Source of the DNA: JAMQPK01 sp035937795
GTDB taxonomy: Bacteria > Acidobacteriota > Vicinamibacteria > Vicinamibacterales > JAMQPK01
Direction of reading: 5' to 3'
DNA length: 9,803 bases
Assembly: GCA_035937795.1 (NCBI GenBank)
Contig: DASZHO010000177.1
Coordinates: forward strand, 1-9,803
Part shown: in pieces, positions 1 through 7,019 of the stretch
Position numbering within the stretch: position 1 is the stretch's first letter
Layout of the letters: each line of letters opens with the position of its first letter
Notes under the pieces: generated by a model
What the model was told of the DNA's origin: nothing
Databases searched by the model: none
Seen by the model: only the letters and a program-made list of their open reading frames with translations
Made by a program: the position numbers and the translations under genes

Positions 1-794
1 CCGATCAGACGAACATCCTTGTCCGGGATGAACGAATCAAAAATACCAAGCGCGTTGCTGCCGCCGCCCACGCAGGCGACGACCGCATCCGGCAGGCGGC
101 GCGTCATCATCAGAATCTGCTCGCGCGCTTCGCGGCCAATCACCGCCTGGAACTCCCGAACCATCAACGGGTACGGATGGGGGCCCAGCACCGATCCGAG
201 CAGGTAATAGGTATCGTTCACGTTGGTCACCCAGTCCCGCATCGCTTCGTTGATGGCATCCTTGAGCGTCCGGCTGCCGGCGTCCACGCGCCGCACGGTT
301 GCGCCGAGCAGCCGCATGCGGACCACGTTGAGCGCCTGCCGCCGCATGTCTTCGGCACCCATATACACGTCGCACTCGAGGCCCAGCAGGGCGGACGCCG
401 TGGCGCTCGCCACGCCGTGCTGGCCGGCGCCCGTCTCGGCCACGACGCGGCGCTTCCCCATGCGTTTGGCCAGCAGAGCCTGCCCGAGCGCGTTGTTGAT
501 CTTGTGTGCGCCCGTATGCGCCAGGTCTTCGCGCTTCATGAAGATTCTGGCGGCGGGCTTCCCCAGCGACGCGCGCAGCCGGCTCGTCTCGTAAATCGGC
601 GTCGGCCGTCCCACATAGTGCGCCAGCAATCGATCGAGCTCGGCGAGAAAATCGTTGTCCTTCCGCGCCTCGAGGTACGATTGCTGCAGCTCTTCCACCG
701 GGGCCACGAGCGTCTCGGGCACGAACTTGCCGCCGTATTCGCCGTAATAGCCGCGCGCGTTCGGATCGCGCCGGCCGAATCGTGTGTCAGCCAT
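1..794 (-). CDS. trpB: Tryptophan synthase beta chain, C-terminus off the left edge (264 codons visible)
   Basis: TrpB condenses indole with L-serine to give L-tryptophan, using PLP, in the cytoplasmic alpha2-beta2 tryptophan synthase. Seen here: the N-terminal signature YYGEYGGKFVPE (residues 16-27), the PLP-lysine motif HTGAHKINN with Lys98, the catalytic-Glu segment AETGAGQHG (Glu120), and the PLP-phosphate loop GGGSNA near residue 244. The reading frame is open to the window edge at RLIG, so about 130-140 C-terminal residues are missing because of the window, not a break. The ATG at 794 is chosen because it gives the canonical N-terminus. It overlaps the trpF stop by 8 nt (ATGGCTGA), which implies translational coupling. 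It is the last visible operon gene; trpA is expected next. Confidence 0.97.
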   Translation of the reverse strand, partial: MADTRFGRRDPNARGYYGEYGGKFVPETLVAPVEELQQSYLEARKDNDFLAELDRLLAHYVGRPTPIYETSRLRASLGKPAARIFMKREDLAHTGAHKINNALGQALLAKRMGKRRVVAETGAGQHGVASATASALLGLECDVYMGAEDMRRQALNVVRMRLLGATVRRVDAGSRTLKDAINEAMRDWVTNVNDTYYLLGSVLGPHPYPLMVREFQAVIGREAREQILMMTRRLPDAVVACVGGGSNALGIFDSFIPDKDVRLI

Positions 795-1419
795 TCAACA
801 CCTCAAAAAAGCTCCGTAACCGGGCCGCGTCCTTCACGCCGGGCGATGATTCGACGCCCGAGGAGACATCTATCCCGTAGGGTTGTACCGATTCAATGGC
901 AACGCCGACGTTCCCGGCGTTCAATCCGCCCGACAGGATTGTGGGGCGTGCGGCTGCGACCTGACGCGCAGCGCTCCAATCGATCGTCCGTCCCGTGCCG
1001 CCATGGCGCGCGGGATCGTGCGCGTCAAGGAGAATCAGGACGTCCGGGTCGAACGCGCCAAGATCAGGGGCGCCGCCGTTCGTTGTTTTCTGCAGGTTCT
1101 GCAGGGCGATAGCCTTGATGGGCGCCGGCCTCAACTGGCGGCAGTATTCCGGCGATTCCACGCCGTGCAGTTGCGCCAGATCGAGACCCGCCACGTCCAT
1201 GATCTCCCTGACGAGCTCGACCGGCTCGTTAACGAACACGCCGACCGTCGTGACCTTCGCCGCCAGCCGCTGCACAACCTCTCGCGCGTCGTTCGGAGCG
1301 ATGTACCGCGGGCTGCCGGGCCAGAAAATAAATCCGAGCGCCGTCGCGCCCAGCTCCACTGCCAGATCCGCGTCGCGCACGCGGGTGATGCCGCAGATTT
1401 TGACAAATAAGCGCGCCAC
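787..1419 (-). CDS. trpF: Phosphoribosylanthranilate isomerase
   Basis: TrpF is a cytoplasmic (beta/alpha)8 enzyme that performs the Amadori rearrangement of N-(5-phosphoribosyl)anthranilate to CdRP, the step between TrpD and TrpC. The 210-aa length is normal for the family. Seen here: KICGIT with the general-base Cys9, GFIFWPGSPRY (residues 29-39), QLHG near residue 83, the catalytic-Asp motif LLDAHDP followed by GGTGRTIDW, and the phosphate-binding segments LSGGLN and GIDVSSGVE. The start is GTG at 1419, preceded by AAGGA (1428-1424) with a short 4-nt spacer; no better start lies between it and the trpC stop. It sits 14 nt after trpC, the only ordinary gap among the downstream trp genes. 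TrpF is separate here, whereas in some enterobacteria it is fused to TrpC. Confidence 0.97.
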   Translation of the reverse strand: MARLFVKICGITRVRDADLAVELGATALGFIFWPGSPRYIAPNDAREVVQRLAAKVTTVGVFVNEPVELVREIMDVAGLDLAQLHGVESPEYCRQLRPAPIKAIALQNLQKTTNGGAPDLGAFDPDVLILLDAHDPARHGGTGRTIDWSAARQVAAARPTILSGGLNAGNVGVAIESVQPYGIDVSSGVESSPGVKDAARLRSFFEVLNG

Positions 1420-1433
1420 TTGATCCTTCGCTC

Positions 1434-1454
1434 TCAGCTGTCAGCTTTCAGCCT
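1434..1454 (-). repeat. Three tandem heptamers at the trpC 3' end
   Basis: On the coding strand the end of trpC reads as three imperfect heptamers, AGGCTGA, AAGCTGA and CAGCTGA. The last one contains the TGA stop. Seen directly. Short AGCTGA-type slippage repeats at gene ends occur in other genomes of this kind; that comparison is from memory, and the count here is small enough that chance is possible. Confidence 0.5.
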
Positions 1455-2273
1455 GGGCATCGGTCCCTGGCCTTTCAGCAGCTCGGCGAGAGCGCTCCCA
1501 GGGTCGTCAGCCGTCATAAACCGTTCGCCGATCAGGAACGCGTGATAGCCGCACGTCCGAAGCCGCTCGAGGTCGTCTCTGGTCTTCAGTCCGCTCTCCG
1601 CAACCGAGACGACGTCCCTCGGAATCATCCTGATCAGCCGGTTGCTGGCCTCGCCGTCCACTGCAAGCGTCCGCAGGTCGCGATTGTTGACGCCGATCAT
1701 CTGCGCGCCCGAATCCACCGCGATCGGCACCTCGTCGGCCTGGTGCACTTCCACGAGCACTTCGAGCCCGGCGTCAATCGCCGACGCATGCAGTTCGCGG
1801 AGCTCGGCCGCGGACAGCGCCGCCACAATGAGCAGGACCGCGTCGGCGCCGGCCGTGCGTGCCTCGAGCAGCTGATACCGATCGACGATGAAGTCCTTGC
1901 GCAGGATCGGCAGCGCGACAGCGGCCCGGACCGCTGCGAGGTGTTCGAGCGATCCGTCAAAGAAGGTCGGTTCGGTCAGCACCGAGACTGCGGCCGCGCC
2001 GGCTTGCGCGTAGGCGGCTGCCAGCGCTGCCGGCTCGTAGTTCTGCCGCAGCACACCGCGCGACGGAGACCGGCGCTTGCACTCCGCGATGACGTTGAGC
2101 CGATCGCGCCGCAACAGCGCCTCCTTGAACCGGCCTGGCGCGCTCGCCGCCGCGCCGGCGCGTCGCTCCATTTCCGCGAGCGGAATCTCCCGGGCGCGCA
2201 CTTCAACGATCCGGCGCGTCGCCGCCACAATCGCGGCGAGCAGGTCGGGCGCGGGCGGGGCCATCGGCATCAT
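1434..2273 (-). CDS. trpC: Indole-3-glycerol phosphate synthase
   Basis: TrpC closes the indole ring, converting CdRP to indole-3-glycerol phosphate with loss of CO2 and water. It is a monofunctional (beta/alpha)8 barrel of 279 aa with the usual N-terminal extension. Seen here: VIAECKRRSPSRG (residues 61-73, catalytic Lys66), VLTEPTFFDGSLEHL (98-112), LRKDFIVD with Lys126, EVLVEVH (171-177), IGVNNRDL (193-200), VSVAESGL (222-229) and FLIGERFM (246-253). The ATG at 2273 overlaps the trpD stop (ATGA, 4 nt). A second ATG follows immediately and either could initiate. The last codons lie in a small heptamer repeat that supplies the TGA stop, so the C-terminal tail after about residue 270 is probably non-conserved. 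Confidence 0.97.
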   Translation of the reverse strand: MMPMAPPAPDLLAAIVAATRRIVEVRAREIPLAEMERRAGAAASAPGRFKEALLRRDRLNVIAECKRRSPSRGVLRQNYEPAALAAAYAQAGAAAVSVLTEPTFFDGSLEHLAAVRAAVALPILRKDFIVDRYQLLEARTAGADAVLLIVAALSAAELRELHASAIDAGLEVLVEVHQADEVPIAVDSGAQMIGVNNRDLRTLAVDGEASNRLIRMIPRDVVSVAESGLKTRDDLERLRTCGYHAFLIGERFMTADDPGSALAELLKGQGPMPRLKADS

Positions 2274-3322
2274 GACTGTTTGACCGTGGCCGAGAGAGAT
2301 TGCCTCGACGCCTGTACCATCGCCTCGAGCGTGCTCAGCGCTGCCCCCGAGTCGATGGCTCCCGCCGCCACCTCGATCCCTTGTCGTACGGAGGCAGCCT
2401 GGCCGCTGATGAACAGGCCCGCTCCGGCATTCAGCAGCACGACGTCACGGCATGCGCCCCGCGCACCGCCGAGCACGCCGCGAATGATCTCCGCGTTGGC
2501 GGCCGCGTCCGCGCCCTTGAGGTCCGCCGCGTTCGCCTTCCGCAAGCCGAAATCAGACGGATGCACGTAGAACGTCGACACCGTGCCGTTCCGGCACTCC
2601 GAGACCTTCGTATATCCCGTCGTCGACATCTCATCGATGCCGTCGGCGCCGTGCACGACCCACGCGCGATCGCCGCCCAGCAAGAGCAACGCGCGCGCCA
2701 TCAATTCGGTCAGCTCCGGCTGCGGCACGCCGACGAGCTGCCGCGACGCGCCGGCGGGGTTCGTGAGCGGGCCGAGCAAGTTGAACGCCGTTCGCACGCC
2801 CAGCTCGCGCCGGACGGGCGCGGCCTGGCGCATCGACGGATGAAACGTCGGCGCGAAGAAAAACGCGATTCCGACGGTATCCAGCGACCGCTCCACCGCG
2901 GCAGGAGGCGCGGCCAGGTCGACGCCCAGCTGCTCGAACACGTCCGCGCTTCCGCAACGGCTCGATACCGAACGGTTTCCGTGCTTTGCGACGCGCACGC
3001 CGGCGGCGGCCACCACGAGCGCAGCGGCCGATGAGATATTGAACGTGCCGGCGCGATCGCCGCCGGTGCCGCAGGTATCGAACACATCCGCATACGTTTT
3101 GGACAGCGCGACGGCGTTGCGCCTCATCGTGCGAGCCAGCCCTGCAATCTCCGCCGGGCGCTCGCCTTTCATGGTGAGGCCGACCAGGAGCGCGGAGATC
3201 TGCGCAGGCGTGGCGTCGCCGTCCATGATGACCGTCATCGCTTCGGCAGACTCGTCCATGGTGAGGTTTTCGCGGCGCATCACCTTGTCGAGCAGCCCAG
3301 AAATTCCGCCGGCGATGTTCAC
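2270..3322 (-). CDS. trpD: Anthranilate phosphoribosyltransferase
   Basis: TrpD transfers the phosphoribosyl group of PRPP to anthranilate, the second committed step of tryptophan synthesis. It is 350 aa, close to the family's usual 330-350, and is not fused to TrpG. Seen here: the N-terminal helical domain, then the glycine-rich PRPP loop CGTGGDRAGTFNIS (residues 84-97), KHGNRSVSS (113-121), CGSADVFEQLG (123-133), HPSMRQAAPVRRELGVRT (161-178) and NLLGPLTNPAG (181-191). The start is GTG at 3322, which overlaps the trpG TGA (GTGA) and has a GGGAG-type Shine-Dalgarno sequence inside the end of trpG. The same frame stays open upstream to 3664, but that stretch overlaps trpG and resembles nothing in TrpD. 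The stop overlaps the trpC ATG by 4 nt. Confidence 0.97.
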   Translation of the reverse strand: MNIAGGISGLLDKVMRRENLTMDESAEAMTVIMDGDATPAQISALLVGLTMKGERPAEIAGLARTMRRNAVALSKTYADVFDTCGTGGDRAGTFNISSAAALVVAAAGVRVAKHGNRSVSSRCGSADVFEQLGVDLAAPPAAVERSLDTVGIAFFFAPTFHPSMRQAAPVRRELGVRTAFNLLGPLTNPAGASRQLVGVPQPELTELMARALLLLGGDRAWVVHGADGIDEMSTTGYTKVSECRNGTVSTFYVHPSDFGLRKANAADLKGADAAANAEIIRGVLGGARGACRDVVLLNAGAGLFISGQAASVRQGIEVAAGAIDSGAALSTLEAMVQASRQSLSATVKQS

Positions 3323-3897
3323 CGTTTCTCTCCCAGGCTCAGAAAGTTCCGAAGCAGGTGCGGCCCTTCCCGGGTCAGGATCGATTCGGGATGAAACTGC
3401 ACGCCGTGAATCGGAAAATGCCGATGCCTCACTGCCATCACCGTGCCGTCGTCTTCGGTCTGAGCCGAAATTTCGAGAGCGTCCGGCAGATCCGTTCGCT
3501 CGACCACGAGCGAGTGATAGCGCGCGACGGTGAACGGACTCGCGATTCCCGCGAACACCCCTTTGCCGTCGTGCTTGATGGTCGAGGTCTTGCCGTGCAT
3601 GGGCGCCGGCGCCCTCACCACCGAGCCGCCGAACGCCATCCCGATGGCCTGGTGGCCGAGGCACACCCCGAGCAGCGGAATGCTCGGACCGAAACGTTTG
3701 ATGACGTCGAGCGTAATTCCGGCCTGCTCGGGCCGTCCAGGACCGGGCGAAATCACGATCTGCGTGGGCGCCAGCGCGGCAATTTCGTCCAGCGCGATCT
3801 CATTGTTGCGGCGCACGACCGGCGTGGTGCCGAGCTCGCCGAGGTACTGGACGAGGTTGTATGTAAACGAATCGTAGTTATCGATGACCAGAATCAT
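3319..3897 (-). CDS. trpG: Anthranilate synthase glutamine amidotransferase subunit
   Basis: TrpG hydrolyses glutamine and supplies ammonia to TrpE for making anthranilate from chorismate. It is a 192-aa class I glutamine amidotransferase. Seen here: the N-terminal LVIDNYDSFTYNLVQYLGELG, the oxyanion segment ISPGPGRP (residues 49-56), the nucleophile motif GVCLGHQ with Cys79, and the VQFHPES motif with His169 and Glu171, which completes the Cys-His-Glu triad. Such subunits can also serve para-aminobenzoate synthase (PabA role); the sequence alone cannot exclude a shared role. The ATG at 3897 follows a repeat-derived linker with only a weak purine tract (AGAG) as ribosome site. It is the one gene here whose start is well separated from the preceding stop. 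Confidence 0.97.
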   Translation of the reverse strand: MILVIDNYDSFTYNLVQYLGELGTTPVVRRNNEIALDEIAALAPTQIVISPGPGRPEQAGITLDVIKRFGPSIPLLGVCLGHQAIGMAFGGSVVRAPAPMHGKTSTIKHDGKGVFAGIASPFTVARYHSLVVERTDLPDALEISAQTEDDGTVMAVRHRHFPIHGVQFHPESILTREGPHLLRNFLSLGEKR

Positions 3898-3909
3898 TTA
3901 ATCTCTAAA

Positions 3910-3955
3910 GTTAAATCTCAAAAGTTAAAAGTTAAGTTAAATCTCAAAAGTTAAA
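3910..3955 (-). repeat. AT-rich direct repeat (two 20-nt copies) in the trpE-trpG linker
   Basis: Two identical 20-nt copies lie at 3910-3929 and 3936-3955 with a 26-nt period. Their core on the plus strand is TTAAATCTCAAAAG, and further AAAGTTAA fragments lie around and between them. The stretch 3898-3955 is strikingly AT-rich inside a GC-rich operon. The second copy contains the TAA stop of trpE, and the other end of the linker lies just upstream of the trpG ATG. It looks like a slippage-generated or dispersed small repeat and not a regulatory site of known type. Confidence 0.85.
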
Positions 3956-5432
3956 GGCCTTCCTGCGCGAGCTCGAGCGCGCGGATGAGCGCACGGGCTT
4001 TGTCCTGGGTCTCCTGATACTCCGCCGACGGGTTCGAATCGGCGACGATGCCGGCGCCCGCCTGCACCATCGCGCGCTTTCCTGCAATGACCAGCGTGCG
4101 AATCGTGATGCAGAAGTCGAGGTTCCCGGCGAAATCGAGGTAACCGACTGCGCCGGCGTAGATGCCGCGACGGCCCGGCTCGAGCTCCGCGATGATCTCC
4201 ATGGCACGAACCTTCGGCGCGCCCGACACCGTGCCGGCGGGGAAACAGGCCACCAGCGCATCGAGCCGATCCCGATCGTCGGCGAGCTTGCCTTCGACGA
4301 TCGACACCAGGTGCATCACGTGCGAGTAGCGCTCGAGACCCATGAACTTCGAGACCTTCACGGTGCCGAATTCCGAGACCCGGCCGATGTCGTTTCGCCC
4401 CAAATCGACGAGCATGACGTGCTCGGACCGCTCCTTTTCGTTGCGCTTCAATTCCTCGCCGAGACGGACATCTTCCTCTTCGGTTTTCCCGCGCGGACGC
4501 GTTCCGGCGATCGGATGGGTCTGCGCCATCCCGCCCTCGACGCGCACGAGCATCTCGGGCGAGGAGCCGACGATGGAGACCTTCCCCATCCTCAGGAAAT
4601 ACATGTACGGTGACGGATTCACGTGCCGGAGCGCGCGATACACCGTGAACGGATCGGTCGAGATGTCGGCTTCGAAGCGTTGAGACAGCACGACCTGGTA
4701 GATGTCGCCGGCCGCGATGTATTCCTTCGCTGTCTTGACAATCTCGACGAATCGCTCTTTCGAGATGTTCGATCGCACCGAAATCGAGTGCCCCGGCGTC
4801 TGTCGCGGATGTGAAAAGTCGCGGCGCAGCTCGCGTTCCAGAAACTCGATCTTCGTGCACGCAAACTGATACAGCGCCTCGAGGTCATCGTCCGGCGTGA
4901 TCCGCGCGTTGGCGATGATCAGAATCCGATGCTGCACGTGGTCGAACGCCAGCACGGTGTCGAACACCATGAAGCCGGCCTCGTCGCCGAGCGCCGGATC
5001 GAGATCCGGGTCCTGTTCCTGCAATTTCACCGGCTCGAACCAGGCAGCGGTGTCGTAGCCGAGGTAGCCCACGGCGCCGCCCGTAAATCTCGGCAGCTCC
5101 GGCACGAACGGCGATCGGAAGTCGGCCATCATCCTGCGCAGCACGGCGATGTAGGGTTCCTGGCTTTCGGTGATCGTCCCCGCGCGCTCGACGATCGTCT
5201 TCCCGTCGCGGGATCGCAGCAGCACGAACGGATCCTTGCCGAGAAACGAATAGCGCGCGACGTGCTCGCCCCCCTCCACGCTTTCGAGCAGAAAGGCGTA
5301 ATCGGAGTGCTCGGCGATTTTCAGGAAGGCGGACACCGGCGTCAGCAGGTCGGCGACGATCTCTTTCACTACCGGCACAAACGTGCTGCGCTGCGCCAGC
5401 TCGATGAAGGTTTCGAAGGAGGTCTGTTTCAT
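3951..5432 (-). CDS. trpE: Anthranilate synthase component I
   Basis: TrpE aminates chorismate and eliminates pyruvate to give anthranilate, using ammonia from TrpG; it is the committed and feedback-controlled step. It has 493 aa. Seen here: the tryptophan-binding motif LLES (residues 48-51), arguing that feedback inhibition is retained; GGAVGYLGYD; then the chorismate-binding catalytic domain with NPSPYMYFL, GSSPEMLVRV, PIAGTRPRG, ELKRNEKERSEHVMLVDLGRNDIGRV in two conserved blocks, FPAGTVSGAPKVRAMEII and GRRGIYAGAVGY. LLES and PIAGTRPRG point to TrpE and not PabB or a salicylate synthase, and the operon agrees. The ATG at 5432 overlaps the aroDE stop (ATGA) with no clear separate Shine-Dalgarno sequence, so it is probably translationally coupled. 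The frame is open upstream to 6011, but that part is antisense-frame noise over aroDE. Confidence 0.98.
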   Translation of the reverse strand: MKQTSFETFIELAQRSTFVPVVKEIVADLLTPVSAFLKIAEHSDYAFLLESVEGGEHVARYSFLGKDPFVLLRSRDGKTIVERAGTITESQEPYIAVLRRMMADFRSPFVPELPRFTGGAVGYLGYDTAAWFEPVKLQEQDPDLDPALGDEAGFMVFDTVLAFDHVQHRILIIANARITPDDDLEALYQFACTKIEFLERELRRDFSHPRQTPGHSISVRSNISKERFVEIVKTAKEYIAAGDIYQVVLSQRFEADISTDPFTVYRALRHVNPSPYMYFLRMGKVSIVGSSPEMLVRVEGGMAQTHPIAGTRPRGKTEEEDVRLGEELKRNEKERSEHVMLVDLGRNDIGRVSEFGTVKVSKFMGLERYSHVMHLVSIVEGKLADDRDRLDALVACFPAGTVSGAPKVRAMEIIAELEPGRRGIYAGAVGYLDFAGNLDFCITIRTLVIAGKRAMVQAGAGIVADSNPSAEYQETQDKARALIRALELAQEGL

Positions 5433-6931
5433 AGAGATTGTCCGGTCCGGCGGAGGCCGGACGCCGCCGATTGGCCCGGCGCCGGCGCGCTGTCTGCCGC
5501 CATCCCCAGGCGCGCCATCGCGGCTTGCCGCATCAGGCCGGCGCCCGGCCGGCGGCCCACCCACCAGTCGAACTGGTCCTCGGCCTGGGCGACAAGCATG
5601 TCGAGTCCGCCGATGGTGTCGCATCCTGCCGCCGCGGCGTCCTTCAACAATCGCGTGAGCGGCGGGTTGTAGACCAGGTCGTACACGACCCGCCCGTCGA
5701 ATTCGCCCGCATACGGCGTTTCGTCCACGTTTGGAAAGGTACCGGCGGGCGTCGCATTGACGAGCAGATCCCAACCCTTCGGCGGCACCGGCAGAGACGC
5801 CGCTTTGGCGTTCACCGCGCGCGCCGTTTCTTCGGCGCGGGCCTGATTTCTGGCGTAGAGCCTGACCTCCGCACCGGCGGACGTCAACGCCACCGCCACC
5901 GCTCTGGCCGCTCCGCCGGCGCCCAGCACAGCCGCGCGCGTCCCCCGCAACTGAAGACGGTCGCGCAGCGGCGCCAGGAAGCCGCTGACGTCGGTGTTGC
6001 GGGCCAGCCACTTGTTCTGATGCCGTTTCAGCGTGTTGACGGCGCCCACGCGTGTGCTCAACTCGTCGGCGGCGTCCGCGCGCTTGAACAAATCCACTTT
6101 GAACGGGATCGTCACGCTGGCGCCTCTGACGTGGAGCGCGTTGGCAAAAGCCAGGAAATCGTCGGCGCTCGCCGCCGGCATCGGCACATACACGGCGTCG
6201 ATGCCGGCAGCGCGAAGGGCAGTGTTGTGCATCGACGGCGAGATCGAGTGCGTCAACGGCGATCCCGCGATGCCGTACACGGCGGTGTGCTCGCTGATCG
6301 CGCGAAACGCGAACTCATCGAGCATCTGCGCGCTGGAAATCTGTCCGGGCGCGTAGCCGTCTCCCGCGAACGACCAGCAACTGCCGAAATGGGCGGCGAG
6401 CACCCGCGTGGGCAGGCCGGCTGGTCCCATGCCGATGAAAATGCTCTTTTGCGATGGATCGCGTAAATCCAGCAGCGCCAGGTTGTCCCAGAGCGATCGC
6501 GAGAACACCGCAACCTTGACGATCTCGGCGCCGCACCCGCGCATCGCCCGCACCCGCGCGGGAAGATCGCCGGGCACGCCCTCGAAGTCGTGCATCGACA
6601 GGACGATTCGCTTTCCGCCGGTCGACCGGATCAAGTCGTCGTACCCGGCGCTGAACTCCACGTCCACGTATTCGGCCCCGAGCCGAAGTGCCTCCGACAG
6701 AATCTGCTTGCGCTCCGCCTCAGATCCGCGAAACTCACCGCCTTCCGCTTTCGCGCGGCACGTGACGACCACCGGCGTGCGGCGCCCGGCAAGCGCCGCA
6801 GCGGCATCCGGATCGGCCGCATGGTCGAGCCTCAGCTCGATCAGATCGGCGCCCACGACCGCGTCCCGACGTTGTCGGAGCTCGGCCATGGTGGGCGCGG
6901 CGACGGTGACACACAAGCAAGGTGATGACAT
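5429..6931 (-). CDS. aroDE: Bifunctional 3-dehydroquinate dehydratase / shikimate dehydrogenase (AroD-AroE fusion)
   Basis: This 500-aa protein should catalyse two successive shikimate-pathway steps: 3-dehydroquinate to 3-dehydroshikimate, then NADPH-dependent reduction to shikimate. Residues 1 to about 205 are a type I dehydratase: CVTVAAPT (7-14), IELRLD (31-36), LSMHDFEG with catalytic His114, EIVKVAVF with Schiff-base Lys139, GMGPAGLPTR (167-176) and APGQIS (194-199). Residues from about 216 are shikimate dehydrogenase: YGIAGSPLTHSISPSMHN (219-236), VTIPFK with catalytic Lys278, GAVNT, NTDVSGFL with Asp314, the dinucleotide loop LGAGGAARA (336-344), VNATPAG, YDLVYNPPLTRLL and GGLDMLVAQAEDQFDWW. 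The order resembles plant DHQ-SDH proteins. The last 35 residues or so are low-complexity and probably disordered. The ATG at 6931 gives the canonical AroD N-terminus; its AAGAGG ribosome site is inside the attenuator terminator. Confidence 0.96.
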   Translation of the reverse strand: MSSPCLCVTVAAPTMAELRQRRDAVVGADLIELRLDHAADPDAAAALAGRRTPVVVTCRAKAEGGEFRGSEAERKQILSEALRLGAEYVDVEFSAGYDDLIRSTGGKRIVLSMHDFEGVPGDLPARVRAMRGCGAEIVKVAVFSRSLWDNLALLDLRDPSQKSIFIGMGPAGLPTRVLAAHFGSCWSFAGDGYAPGQISSAQMLDEFAFRAISEHTAVYGIAGSPLTHSISPSMHNTALRAAGIDAVYVPMPAASADDFLAFANALHVRGASVTIPFKVDLFKRADAADELSTRVGAVNTLKRHQNKWLARNTDVSGFLAPLRDRLQLRGTRAAVLGAGGAARAVAVALTSAGAEVRLYARNQARAEETARAVNAKAASLPVPPKGWDLLVNATPAGTFPNVDETPYAGEFDGRVVYDLVYNPPLTRLLKDAAAAGCDTIGGLDMLVAQAEDQFDWWVGRRPGAGLMRQAAMARLGMAADSAPAPGQSAASGLRRTGQSL

Positions 6932-6969
6932 AAAAAAAGCCTCTTCAACCAGGTCCGGCTGAAGAGGCT
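6932..6969 (-). terminator. Attenuator intrinsic terminator (3:4 hairpin) before aroDE
   Basis: On the minus strand, AGCCTCTTCA (6969-6960) pairs perfectly with TGAAGAGGCT (6947-6938). Inner pairs G-U, C-G and C-G (6959-6957 with 6948-6950) can extend this to 13 bp with a 6-nt loop. Seven T follow (6938-6932) and end exactly at the aroDE ATG. It lies between promoter and first gene, so it is an attenuator and not an operon end. Its 5' arm is also the 3' partner of the antiterminator at 7019-7010. Confidence 0.93.
6940..6945 (-). promoter_or_regulatory. aroDE ribosome binding site buried in the terminator stem
   Basis: AAGAGG lies 8 nt before the aroDE ATG (6931), an ideal Shine-Dalgarno spacing. 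It is entirely within the 3' arm of the 3:4 terminator hairpin (6947-6938), so it is paired in the terminator conformation and free when the 2:3 antiterminator forms. No other ribosome site precedes the ATG, because the space between is the U-tract. Confidence 0.75.
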
Positions 6970-7019
6970 GTGTTGGCTCCCGAGAGATCGGTTTCAGGCC
7001 AAGGCAGGCGCCCCTTCAG
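6959..7019 (-). promoter_or_regulatory. Antiterminator (2:3) and competing 1:2 hairpin of the trp attenuator
   Basis: On the minus-strand RNA, CUGAAGGGGC (7019-7010, region 2) can pair over all ten positions with GCCUCUUCAG (6968-6959, region 3), with a single G-U pair. Region 3 is the 5' arm of the terminator, so the two structures exclude each other. Region 2 also competes with CGCCC (7027-7023, region 1), which pairs with GGGCG (7013-7009) around a 9-nt loop. Region 2 begins 13 nt after the tandem Trp codons of the leader ORF, so a ribosome stalled there would cover region 1 and leave region 2 free. This matches the logic and spacing of the enterobacterial trp attenuator. The pairings are seen by eye; no folding energy was computed. 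Confidence 0.87.
6973..7002 (-). other. Spacer hairpin between attenuator regions 2 and 3
   Basis: UUGGC (7002-6998) pairs with GCCAA (6977-6973). Inside it CCGA (6991-6988) pairs with UCGG (6983-6980) around UCUC, with an internal loop between the two stems. It contains the leader-peptide UGA. It is compatible with the 2:3 antiterminator and could hold regions 2 and 3 close together or act as a pause site; either role is inference. Confidence 0.45.

Noticed and set aside
2270..3664. TrpD extended at the N-terminus to 464 aa
   Set aside because: The extension overlaps trpG in another frame and is low-complexity. GTG at 3322 with a GGGAG ribosome site and GTGA overlap fits TrpD length.
3910..3955. 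CRISPR-like direct repeats between trpE and trpG
   Set aside because: There are only two copies with a 6-nt gap, no spacer-sized unique sequence and no cas genes; it is a simple tandem repeat.
3951..6011. TrpE extended at the N-terminus to 686 aa
   Set aside because: The extra 193 residues lie over aroDE in another frame and have no TrpE similarity. The ATG at 5432 gives a canonical N-terminus and an ATGA overlap.
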